A stretch of DNA of 60,000 nucleotides from Antedon mediterranea (taxonomy: Eukaryota; Echinodermata; Crinoidea; Comatulida; Antedonidae), in contig NC_092670.1 of NCBI RefSeq assembly GCF_964355755.1, positions 20,833,201-20,893,200 of the forward strand, in the 5' to 3' direction. The notes under the pieces were generated by a model. That model made no database searches. It was not told the DNA's origin and saw only the letters and a program-made list of their open reading frames with translations. This document shows positions 30,472-42,400 of the stretch, one piece after another. How positions within the stretch are numbered: position 1 is the stretch's first letter; each line of letters begins with the position of its first letter. The translations under genes and the position numbers were made by a program.

Positions 30472-33400
30472 GTGTGTGTGTACATATATACATATATATA
30501 TAAATTAATAAAAATAATTAAATTAATGTTAATGTTCTTTGCCTGATTTGTTTATATATATAAATATGTATATTTATATATGTGTGTAACTAAAAATAGT
30601 CTATATAGGCTATATATTTATATTATATTTCCTCATCTTTATCGTTTCAAATTAATTAATTAAAATTTCAGTATATCACCGGGCGGTTTAGAACTAATGT
30701 TCTTTGCCTGTCGTGTTTATATATTATATTAATGAAATGTATTATTTGTAACTCGTACTTACTTTTTTTTAATACCTTATTCATTTGTTTTATTATTGAT
30801 TGAAAGAAAGAAAATAAATGTTTATGTTGAATTGAATTGAATTGAACTCTGACCTGTGGTCTTATTGATGGAAAAAAAGGACATAATAATATACTGTATT
30901 CCAAATATGGAGTATGCTTTGCCTATCAGAGTTTACATGCAATCTTTTATAATCTACCTTTACTATTTATAGATAACTGCGTTAAACCATTTAAAGTTAA
31001 TCTTTTAGTAAACTTTCAAAGGGATAAGGTTTTTTATTTCATAGATTACTGCAGTGAACTTTAGAAGTACTGCAGTAATATTTACAAGTACTGCAGTAAC
31101 TGTTCATACATTACTAACCTTTGAAAGTTAATTTGTAGTAAACCTTCACTCAAAGTGATAAGGTTTTTGTCCAAATACTGCATCAAAGGTGTTATTGCCT
31201 AGGTTAAAAGAATAAAAATAAATATTACATGGTAAAAAAAACATTATGAATATTAGCAAGGACATACATATACCAATCAAAGAATTAGGGCATGTTCGCA
31301 CTTAGAATGAACACATGTAATAGTGGCGTGTTTGAGATAAAACAGCTGTTTCTAAAACCTACCTCAGTTGCTAGATTTTTCAATTACACCTTAAACCACA
31401 AGCTGATTAACCACAAGATAAGGAGCAAGTTGTCCTTAGGTTGGTAAAAAGGTAATTGAGTTTAAATAAATACAGTATTATTAATAAATCTCAATAAAGA
31501 GCAGTGGCTTAACGCAGAGGCCTGCTGGCTTAGGAACCCCAAGTGGCCCTCCAATGCTGGAGGCCTCGGGTGATTTTACCCTTTTTCAACATAATTTAAT
31601 GTCTGTTTTTTCCTCTGGACACTGCTTAGGGGCCCCCATAAGAACCGGGGCCCTGGGATTTGCCAGTAAGCGCTCATGGCCATTACGACACTGGCAAGAG
31701 TAATTTAAGTTACACATTTTATTTGAGTTTACAGTATGAATACAACCTTATAAACTTACATCATCCAAAGACTGCTTTACTGGTGCGTATGCTAACTGAA
31801 AGATGAATTTCTTAACATCTGGTCGCATTTTGTCACCAACCCTGCCTGCAACTTTCAGTATAATATTAACCATGTCATCGTCGGCGCTCGCCAGCATCTC
31901 TTTCAACGAAGCCTTGCACTGTTCACTCGATTGCTCTCCTTGCTTCATCGCCACCAATGTGAATAGCTTGTCCCAGTTGAGAGATTTCGGTAAAACTGCC
32001 AACGACCTCCGAACTTGCTCAATATTGTTGATTGCAATGCAGAGCTGAAATGACAGCATGATAAATTGTTTGTGTAAAATGTGATTTAAAATGTCCATTT
32101 ATGGACATGATGATGTCATATCACTACTATATTTGGGCATATCAATACCATATTTAGGCACATCACCCTTTTTTTTGTCAAACTAGTTTGATAGTGTTGA
32201 CAGAGCAATAAGAAACAGTTATAAAATCATGCACTTAATAATTATCAAACATATTTTTTAGCAATTCTTTTGTTATAGGCCATTCTAATTTCACTTTGAC
32301 CAAAAATTAGATCTAAATAAAAAGTTACCTTACAGTTTGGAAGTCAATGGGTTTTTTTTTTTAATTGATCTGTTTATTTTGGCTGTTTTACAAGCTAAAT
32401 CATTATTGTTTTAACTTTAAATTTAAAAAAAACTTGATTAGAACTAAGAAATGGCCTATTCACAGTTTGATTTTAACCACCTTTATTTGTCATGGCATTT
32501 AGAACAATACGTCTTTTAAATGTTTATAAGAAAGGTCATCTCATCAAATCATTACAGAAATAAAACAATATAAGTTATTTTTGTGTGACATTTGGTAGTT
32601 TTTCACTTACCTGATCTGTGACATCAAACTGGCCTTCATCATCATAGTACCCTTTGGATATCAGATCCTTATGAATAATATTGGCATAAAATAGAGCTGC
32701 TCTGCAAATATCCTGAAACACAAATACATTGATGGACATGTTGGAATATATTTCCATACTGGTTTGAGCCTCTGTAAGTACCACTATACAGTATTTTATA
32801 ATGTTTGTATTCAAACTGTTTTTTTTAATATATAAAAATAGGACTTACATCTGTAATCTTCATAACGAATACATAAGAACCTTCAATGTCTGGCCAATCA
32901 AGTTTGGAGTAAAACTCACCAATCTAAAAAATAATAAAGAAGAAAACCACAGCTTACTTTTTATACATAATCTTACAATTTACATAGAAATTTTTTTGTT
33001 AATGGGACACTTTCAGAACCCAAGAATATGTCCTTTTAATAGAAGCGTTCCCTGAATAGGGGTTACGTTTTCAGGACTGGGTAGTAATGGCACAGTATAC
33101 AAAGGGTTTAAATCACCACCACATACCTGACCAAAACAGCAAGCAACATCCACAGCAGATGTACTATGCTTCACCATAGCATCCACTTGCTCTACCTATA
33201 TACAAACAAATGTAAAACATATCTTTTGATTAACTGATCTTTTTCAGACACAACAAATACAAAATATATATATAACATATCACACATAATAATAATGATA
33301 GATATACAAGTTCTTGTATAGTGCCGAATTCCAACGAATGGATCATTGCTCAAGGTGTTGTGGACTCAGTCATGGTGCTCTCTCATCTGTCCACACAGCT

Positions 33401-36400
33401 GTGTGAATTAGTACACTGGTAAACCCGTAAATACCTTATCAAGTTCAACTGCTTTCTCTATCCTCTGGATAGCTTTGTTGTATGCCAGAGCGAGCCAGTT
33501 CTGAACAGCCTTCTTGAAGTATTTGTGATAGTCTGCTAATACTAAGGCTTCAGCATCACTAAAGAACAAATAGTAATCATTAAACATTACACATATGAAT
33601 TTGCAGGACATTGCAAAAGGGTTGTGTCCGACCTAGTTACCCGGAGACCAACTCAAGGAAGAGGAGGTGGGAAGACCTATGGTGACAAATGCTGATCAGC
33701 TCAAAGAAGACACAGGCAAATACAACCAGAGACATTGAGACCATTTAATGCAAAATAGAAACCTATAGACAACCATCATGGAGTCCATCAGATGACACCT
33801 GAGTGAGTGAATTAAAGTCATCAAAGTTGAAAGAAATATATCGATTGAGTATTCCAATATATTCATTTACTATCTACATTTTAAAAAAGCCTTTTAAAAT
33901 CAGATGCTGTTCAATGTTGGCAAAAAAATAACCCACCTTTTATTTAAGTATTGCTTGAAACCAAGTAAGTCCTTTAAGGCGAGGTACAGTTCAAACAAAG
34001 ATGTGCTAATTTCTGTTGTGTCGATTGTCTGGGACTTTAAACTTTTGTTGACCCCTGTCATAAGTTCTATTACTTCTTCACCGAGCTAAAACCAATATAA
34101 AATAAATTTTTTTATGTAGAAAGTGTCCTGGGTTTGTATGACCAATTTCTTACTCAATAAAAATTTCCGTCAGTCAATGTCAAACATACTATTTAAGATA
34201 TATTCTACATGCACAGGAAATTAATAGCAGATACATAATAAGATTTAGGCTTTCCTTCACAATATTAATATTGGATTAATGTAATATTTGTACTGACATT
34301 CAAAACTTTCTTCATACAACTCAACGAAAAACATTGAACTCATGTTCTATTCTATGTGACAGTGAATTTGTATATGGTAGGACCTCTATTAAGACACCCC
34401 TATTAAGGGGACACACACCTATAAATGGACACTTTACCGAGGAGTTATATATGTTTTATAACAACCAACCTCTATATAAGGGTAACAGACACATTGAGGC
34501 TGCTCATCACTGGGCCATTTAAGCTCTGGGGCCCCTGGGTTTAGCCAGTGAGCGCTCATAGCTGTTACACCACTGGCTGTCCATTTAATAGGGGTTCTAC
34601 TGTACTATTTCTTACATTTTAGGGAGGGGATGGGAATGGGTGTGTCTGTACATGTTTCTAACATTTTAGGGAGGGGATGGGAATGGGTGTGTCTGTACAT
34701 GTTTCTTACATTTTAGGGAGGGGATGGGAATGGGTGTGTCTGTACATGTTTCTTACATTTTAGGGAGGGGATGGGAATGGGTGTGTCTGTACATGTTTCT
34801 AACATTTTAGGGAGGGGATGGGAATGGGTGTGTCTGTACATATTTCTTACATTTTAGGGAGGGGATGGGAATGGGTGTGTCTGTACATGTTTCTAACATT
34901 TTTGGTGTTGGCTCTGTTTGATTGAATACAAAATGTAACCTTGAATTTTAGTAACTATTCCATACCAATTTATCAAAGTTCTTGTATGCAATACTGAAAT
35001 AGTCAATCTGCAACATGGCTTGATACAGCTTCCCTGTGTACTTGTAACTACGGACAAGGTCAAGGTTCAATGTGTTTGTCATCGCCGCAATTGCCGACAC
35101 CATTTCACCATCGGTTGAGGTGCCTGGCTCTGTGAAGGCACGAATCCTGTAAAACCATTCTATTGTACCTTCCTAAAAGAGATAAAATCAAATTGAATTC
35201 TATTTTTATTAAATTGATAATTTCATTTTTAGTATAGAAATTATGATTTGTGGCACCCTGCCGTAACTATTCGGCCACTCAACTCGACAAATAAAGATAG
35301 AATCAGTCAGCAACTTTTGAAGTAAACAAGATTACCATAAGTTCAAGAGTCAGCAGCCTCTTATCTACTAAGTAAACATTTACTAATCACAACAATATCT
35401 AACTGTACCCATTCCTTTAGGGATATCAATAATATAACACTTCCCATCAATTAATTTTTCAATGACAAACACATTGAAACAAACATGCTTCAATATATTT
35501 TGACATTAAACAAAAAACACATAATCAAGGGCATAAAAATACAGACATTTTTTTAATTGCTCAATTTTCCTCCCTCTAATGCAACTACCGGTAATACAAA
35601 TTGTCAAAAGTGCTGCCTATTTTGATCATTATCTCTTTTTTGAAGGACCTTTATTATCTTAATAGTTCTGTACTATAAAGGTTACTATATACTTTAACAT
35701 TATGAATCTACAAACTCTCTGCCAACATTAGTCACAGGAAGGAGCAAACAGACAATGCAGGGTATTTGTTAAATTCCAACAATAAACGTTATTGACATTT
35801 TAAATTATTTCATTTATTATTTATTATTTGGGATGATAAGGCAATTTATTCAAGACTACAATAACAGATAAACAAATAAGCTCTGTCTACTAGTTTGACA
35901 AAATGATGTTATGTGCCCAAATATGGTAGTGATATACCCAAATATGGTAGTGATATGACATCATCATGACCATATATGGGCACATCACACACACACACAT
36001 AAAGTTTGATAGTGTAGACAGTGTATTAGTGAAGTATTTATAACTAGCTGTTACCCATCCTATTGAGAGTTACCATACTAGTACTTAGTACAATCACATA
36101 CACACATTTGTAGTAGAAAATACATGCTCAGAATTAACAATTTATACAGTATTCGGTCATTGCAAAAGAATTGGTCTAAAACCACATTTGTTATTGACAA
36201 TATTGACATAGCTAAATGTCTAAAGGGGTTAAAAGTTGCCCCAGTTCAAACAGGGTATGTAGAGGTTTCAAAAGGGGATAGAGTACAAAGTTTTTGGGTT
36301 AAGGCTATCATAATATAGATATTATCTAAATAAACAAATATCATATTAACCATACACACACCTACACCAATATGTAAACATACTAAAGAAATGCTCAGGT

Positions 36401-39400
36401 TAATACCATATGTACCCAATAATGAATTCACAAAACAGGACGGTATGTGGATAACAACTGCGTAATGGAGCTTACTGATGCGTAGTCAGGTTTATTTTAT
36501 GCGCACATTGGAAATCATCATTACGCATTCATGCGTCATAATACTGTCTCATTCCGTAAATTGTGTGTCTTAAATTAATCTCAATGTTTCAATACTTTAA
36601 TACTCACATGAATACCATTGATAATTTGGGAATGTATATCTGTTTGTGATGGACATAGTTTCTCATAAATATCTAAAGCTTGGAGATGCTGCAGACATCT
36701 GTAATACATACAAAAGGTGGAAGTAACAATGAAAATTAATAGTGTTGCAATGACATTATAATTATGTATATGGACCGGTCAATATACTACTGTATATATA
36801 CATACTACTCTGAAAATCAGATAACCTCAACTTCTTATGTTAATTTAGGTTTAGATTCTATGTATGAAATTGAATACATAAAAAATGAATCAACTAAAAT
36901 ATGCAATTTTTTGACAGTCACTGTGTTTATCTAACAGTCCCTTTATATCTTACTTAAAACACAGAAAGACACCTGTTAGTTTAGTCAATGTTTTAGTGAA
37001 TTTAAAACGTCAGCTGTCAGAACAAACTGTCATTAGAAAATATAATAATAATAATCACGTATGTTGTAGTACACCCTGACATTAATGATGATTACGCGAG
37101 TTAAGGCTGTACTTCTGTTGATTGAGTCATATGTACATCATATCACATGGTCATTTGAAATTCTGATATAAACAATTTTCAAAAATAGAAATGGTCAGCT
37201 GATATGTTTCTTATTCCATTGTACTTACTTAAGGAGCCATTCAAGTCTAACAACATTTTTCTTCTGTGGAGGGAAGACGTCGCGTTGCTTGCGTAAAAGA
37301 CCAATGCAGTATTTGACAAATGCGTCAAAGGATGCTGCTAACGTAACTTCCTGAAAAATGACAAGATACCAAAATAAATCTAAAGAAAATACAGTGGATA
37401 AGCATTCTGTGAAAAGTAGGCAATACTGTACTACAGTATATATCCTGTACTAGTTTACCTATCAATGAAGTTTCACCTCATTCTTTACCCCTAACCTAAT
37501 TTTATTGCCTTAGTTGAATATTAAGCTCTGTCTACACTACCAAACTTTGACAACAAAATGATGTGATGTGCTCACAATATGGTAGTAATATGTCCATATA
37601 TGGGCACATCACATTTTTTGTCACATAAAGTACACATGATAGTGTAGAAAGAGGGGGAATAAATGAATTAACACAATTCAAGGGACACTTTGTTTGGACC
37701 GAAGACGTTCCATCAATCAGGGAATTCTACTCAATTTAGGATAACAGATTGAGCCCAAAATAACTTATTAGTCATTGTAGGCCTATCCATTAGTATAGTT
37801 ACAAGTGACTGAATCATAGACAAGTAAATAACTGAAGAAATTCAGCTGATAGGTGATATGTTAGGACAGCTGGGATCAAGCACTGAACTTTAGATAACTT
37901 GTTAGGTGTTGACATTTCACAGAATGGTAGTGGTACAGACTGGCCCATGGCACACCATTTACATAGAAACATGGAATACTATACTAGAAATTGCATAAAA
38001 GTAAATTCAAAATATCTAGTCATCAATATTGGGCAAGGCTCTGTCTACACTACCAAAATATGGTAGTGATGTGCCCAAATATGGTAGTGATATATGGGCA
38101 TAAAGTTGACAGTGTAGACAGAGCTTAAGAAAAGTAGATTTTAATTGGCTTTACCTCTTTAGTTGTGAAGCACTCTTTCGATGATGTTTGTTGAGTTATT
38201 TTCCATTGTTCTTCCACCATCTTCAATAAGGAATGTAAGAATCTATAATCCATTGCATACAATGTATGAGCTTTGCTGTAAGCCAGCCACCGACTACAAA
38301 TATTAGAAGCACAAAAAAGAAATGTTTACTGACAGTCCAAATCCAAGATGTTTACATCATTCATCCAGGGTACTACATAATTTAATCCAGGGGCATCTAC
38401 AATATTCAACCAGGGTACCTACAATTTTCACACAGGATACATCTACAGTTCATCCAGGCATAGAGAAATGTTTGGATAGGATAGTAGAGAATTTATCCAG
38501 GGTACCTAGAGAATTTATCCAGGGTACCTAGAGCATTCATCCAGGGTATTTTCATTGAACATCCGGGTACTTATTACATACCCACTGGGTTCAACAAGGG
38601 CACCTAAAGTGTTCAGTCGTATTTATTTTAAAATAAGCAATTATTGTTATTTTACCAATAAGCTAAGTTTAATTGTGTGAGCTGGTTTTGTATGGCTATC
38701 TGATGAAGTAGGTAGACTGCCTCATGATTCAGTGTTCCATCCCATCTACTAGAGTTCTCCATCTGCTTCAGTTCATGTTCAACCAACTGTGTTAATATAC
38801 AACGATAACTCTCAACTGGGTTCATACGATCCTCTTCTATCTGCTCATTTTCTTCCTCATCTTCGTCTTTCTGTAAACAAAAATAATTCAGAGGGAAATT
38901 GCTGGCTTATTAATTATAGTCATAGGTGTAGAATTGCCACTGTTCTGGTGAGGGAACTACATATACAAGGTTTCAGGGCTCAAGCGCTTTATGGTTCTGT
39001 TGGATAATGAATAAAAACCATAGGTTCAGTGTACATATCAGGCTCATATGCACTACGAGATGAGTAGGGGGTTACCACAGTGTACTAGTTCAAACACAGT
39101 CACTGTCACACAAAACCAACCATCATAGTCCAGTACACTGGGGCTCTCAGGCAGAAAAATCTTTGACTGAAGAGGTCACCCAGTATAAGGAATAATAAAA
39201 TAATATAAGCTCTTAATTAATATGTAAAGAACATCTCTAAGCATGTGTACTTACTCTGTATCCTAAATGTAACTGTAATTTTATTTTTCCTTTAGCTTTT
39301 GATTTCTCTGATTTTCCTTCTAACTTAAACCAGTCTGTTTTGCCATGGCTTGGAATATCCTTTAAGAAAAGAATAAAGTCAAGAATGTAACGTTCTTCTC

Positions 39401-42400
39401 CCCCTCTTCCCACGACCTTTCCTCTCCTCCTCTTCCCACGACCTTTCCTCTCCTCCCTCTTACCACAACCTTTCCTCTCCACCTCTTCCCACAACCTTTC
39501 CTCCCCCACCCTCTTCCCACAACCGTTCCTCCTCCACCCTCTTCCCACAACCTTTCCTCCTCCACCCTCTCCCCACAACCTTTCCTCTCTCCTTCTTCCC
39601 ACAACCTTTCCTCTCCCCCTCTTTCCACAACCTTTTCTCCCCGCACCCTTTTCCCACAATCTTTCCTCTCCTCCTCCTCCTCCCCAGCCTTTCTTCTCCC
39701 CAACCTTTCCTCTCCCCCAAGCTCTCTTCCCACAACCTTTCCTCCCCCAAATCCCTCCACCCACAATATTCCCCCTAACTTTCCACCAAACTGTTCCCAT
39801 TACATGCAACTACATAACACGTACCTTAATTGGTATGTCAATACTACCAAGAAAGTCATCCACATTGCCATCAGTATTCTTGGCATTGTGGACAATCTGC
39901 TTAAAGTACCTCTGCATTCCTTTAACACCAGATACCTCGTTGATGTTCCTCATGGCACCAAACACAGTTGTGTCCTCATCATGATCCCTGTAAAATAGTA
40001 CAACAGTATTTTACCAGGAATAGTCTTTATAAACTACATTTTAGATACAATTATAAGTTTCCTTACCAAATTTCCAAATGAAATATATCATCTTGAAGAT
40101 CTTGCAAGTCTCTGTAAACCAATTTGTAAAAAAATACAATTACAGCAGGTAAAAAAATAGTATTATATTAAATTGGTTGAGTTAAAAAAAAGCAAATATT
40201 ATGAAATTTAATGACTACATTTCTATAATAAAAAAAGGGTTTTTTGCAAGAATTTTTGGAAAATGTACTTTTTAAAGTGATGTTCTTTATCTAAAGCAGT
40301 GGCATAACGTAGAGACCGGAGGCCTCTGGTTTAGGAACCCTAAGTGGCCCCCCAATGTTGGAGGCCTCGGGTTTGACAGTTAATGCCTGTTTTTTTTTCT
40401 TCTGGGCACTAATTAGTGGACCCATAAGCTCAGGGGCCCCTGGGTTTAGCCAGTGAGCGTTCATAGCCGTTATGACATTGATTTAAAGACCCCTTCCATG
40501 TAACTTACAAACTCTCTTTATTCTCACTCCTAACACCACACTCTCTTGCTAAACTTACATTGTGAATGATTCCCCCCATTTAGGGTTCAAATTCTGATTG
40601 ATAACTCTTGTCTGCTTTATCGCTTGTTCAGGAACTTTATCTCGAAGTTTTAATTTCTTTTTCTTTTTTTTATTCTTCTTTTTCATTTTGTACCATTTCT
40701 TTTTCTTCTTGTCCTTCTTTCCATCTACTTCGGTTTCAATGGAATCATTTAGAGAGTCTATGCCAGTTTCAACTTCTTGTTCCTTCGGGGGCATTATTCC
40801 TAACAAGCAGTATGGATCACTGAAACCTTTATGAATACATTTAATTGGATTAGATAAACTATATAACAATGATTAAAAACTATTTAACATTTTATAGACA
40901 CTCAAATTATCACATTTCACAATCCATGAGCTGCCCTCATAAATACAATGTGAAGTCCACTTAGCGCATTGCATTGCACTTCAATGATAAATACGTGTAT
41001 AACAGGGTAAGTAAATATTATGTAAATTTGTTTGTTTTAGTTAGACCTATAGGGCATATCTTTATTTAAATTTGTTTGTTTTAGTTAGACCTATAGGGCC
41101 TATCTTTATTTAAATTTGTTTGTTTTAGTTAGACCTATAGGGCCTATATTGTACATTGTATTAAATGTTGTTATATTAGATTATTTAGGGGCGGATCTAG
41201 GATTTTGATAAAGAGGGGACTGATATGGGAAAATAATCGTCTAGCAGGGTCCCGAAAATTTGTTTCTAGACGCCCGGAGATGGCATCTGAGGCGTCTTGG
41301 CCAGTCGATTCTTGTCATAAACTATCTGAATATAGTGGGTTTTATAGACCATATTTAATATAGACCTACGGAACTGTGTTTTTTTTGTGCCAATAGCCTA
41401 AACCCTATTTTCCCGTCGACGAAATGTTACAACTAGTTGCTTTAAATTTTCAAATAATTCAAGTTGAAAATAAATAACGATGATCGAGTCAGACCGCGAA
41501 TTTCCAAAATGGTTGATAGTACCGTTTCAGCGTACAACGCTACTGCAATTCAACGTTGTATCCAATCAGAATGTTTCCTGTTATAATGAAAACAAGGTTT
41601 GACCTAGGCTGTATCGTGAGACATGTGAGATGGATTTCAACAACAAAAAAGACCAGAATAAATAAGGCCTAACTAAACTACAAATACAACTATTGAAAAA
41701 AAACTAGGCTACAAACTACATGTATCAACTGATACCATTATTTTTTCTAACAAATGAAATAAATAAATGCATCTTATATTTAAACATAGGGACTACGATC
41801 CCATCCCCTTTTAGGCCTAGCTGGAGCAGCCATTCACGCATTCATTTAAAAAAAACGCTAAAACGGTCTAACGCCATGGGTCTGAACATAGCCTAAAATG
41901 GTAAAAATGCTGATGTGTTTAAAGTTGTATACCTCTGGGGCCAAGGTTGAAGTCTATTATAAACGCACCCCTGTTTCAAACAGGAGTAAATTAAAGGTTA
42001 ATTTATTTTCAAATTTATATATTATGACAATGAATTCAACAATTTAACCTGTAAAAAGTAAAACAAAAAAATAACAAAACATCATGCCAAATTTTCCACT
42101 GTTATGATAACAACTTTTAGTAAGATATAAAAGGTCAAATGTTCTATTATTTTCAAAGGAAGGAAATAGAATATATAGAATCTAAAGTAGATGTACACAA
42201 GAGGTGTTGGCTTACCATTAGGGTCCTTTGCACCTAAGCCACTTGCAGCAATGACTGTCACATTTAAAATTGGAATTAATATCTATAACAAAAACAGATT
42301 TAGTGCATTAAATAGGTCTGCAAAGGATGTGATCAAATTATTACAATACAGGTTCTCCTGTAGAAAATCTTTAAATTGTATTCGGAAAATAACGAAAATA

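Larger units (their letters stand above)
25217..30846 (+). mobile_element. CR1/L2-type non-LTR retrotransposon (LINE)
   Basis: A two-ORF LINE in the antisense orientation to BAIAP3, inside the intron between exons 22 and 23. Order: short 5' region, ORF1 (25326-26048), a 600-bp spacer with internal repeats, ORF2 (26647-29715 including two nonsense codons), and a 3' region ending in AATAAA and a (TTGAA)n tail at 30827-30846. Short terminal repeats rather than poly(A) are typical of CR1/L2-superfamily elements. The 5' boundary is uncertain and no target-site duplication was identified. Confidence 0.85.
19745..31198 (-). other. BAIAP3: BAIAP3 MHD2 exons 22-25
   Basis: Exon 22 (31119-31198) encodes PLMQYLDKNLITLSEGLL, exon 23 (24659-24725) ILETLWQVVLDEMREQV, exon 24 (20185-20226, only 42 nt) KGLEFFVRLHSALE and exon 25 (19745-19900) ILLEFFNADGKGLSMEDL. 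This is the classic MHD2 pattern, with FFNADGKGL as its signature. The 6.4-kb intron between 22 and 23 hosts a LINE and a foldback element. The 4.4-kb intron between 23 and 24 hosts three candidate cassette exons and a tandem array. Confidence 0.9.
31760..38870 (-). other. BAIAP3: BAIAP3 MUN/MHD1 region exons 11-21
   Basis: Eleven exons from 38656-38870 to 31760-32044 encode an alpha-helical domain of about 525 residues. Recognisable pieces include RCILTQLVEHELKQME, RDVFPPQKKNVVRLEWLLK, EWFYRIRAF, LFELYLALKDLLGFKQYL, WLALAYNKAIQRIEKAV, EFYSKLDWPDIEGSYVF and the long exon 21 (LCIAINNIEQVRR to QLAYAPVKQSLDD). These follow the order of the Munc13 MUN domain, which engages SNARE/syntaxin partners. 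The 36699-37228 and 35173-36607 introns carry repeats but no further exon was needed. Confidence 0.9.
39255..42282 (-). other. BAIAP3: BAIAP3 C2A domain exons 6-10
   Basis: Exons 42216-42282, 40559-40826, 40067-40111, 39825-39987 and 39255-39359 encode a C2 domain. It begins NVTVIAASGLGAKDPNG FSDPYCLLG and continues through NLNPKWGESFT, HLEIWDHDEDTTVFG, RYFKQIVHNA, DDFLGSIDIPI and KTDWFKLEGKS. Asp residues in KDPNGFSDPY and WDHDED fit calcium-binding loops 1 and 3. Exon 7 contains a Lys-rich insertion of about 45 residues (near 40640-40720) between strands. Exon 7's acceptor is placed at 40827/40828, because only that choice keeps the NGFSDPY phase. Confidence 0.92.

Noticed and set aside
39237-39809. 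Gly/Arg/Glu-rich minus-strand ORFs of 96-190 codons
   Set aside because: Translations of the polypyrimidine minisatellite running into the true exon 10; repeat-derived.
40598-40834. + strand ORFs rich in Phe/Leu opposite exon 7
   Set aside because: Antisense of the lysine codons of BAIAP3 exon 7.
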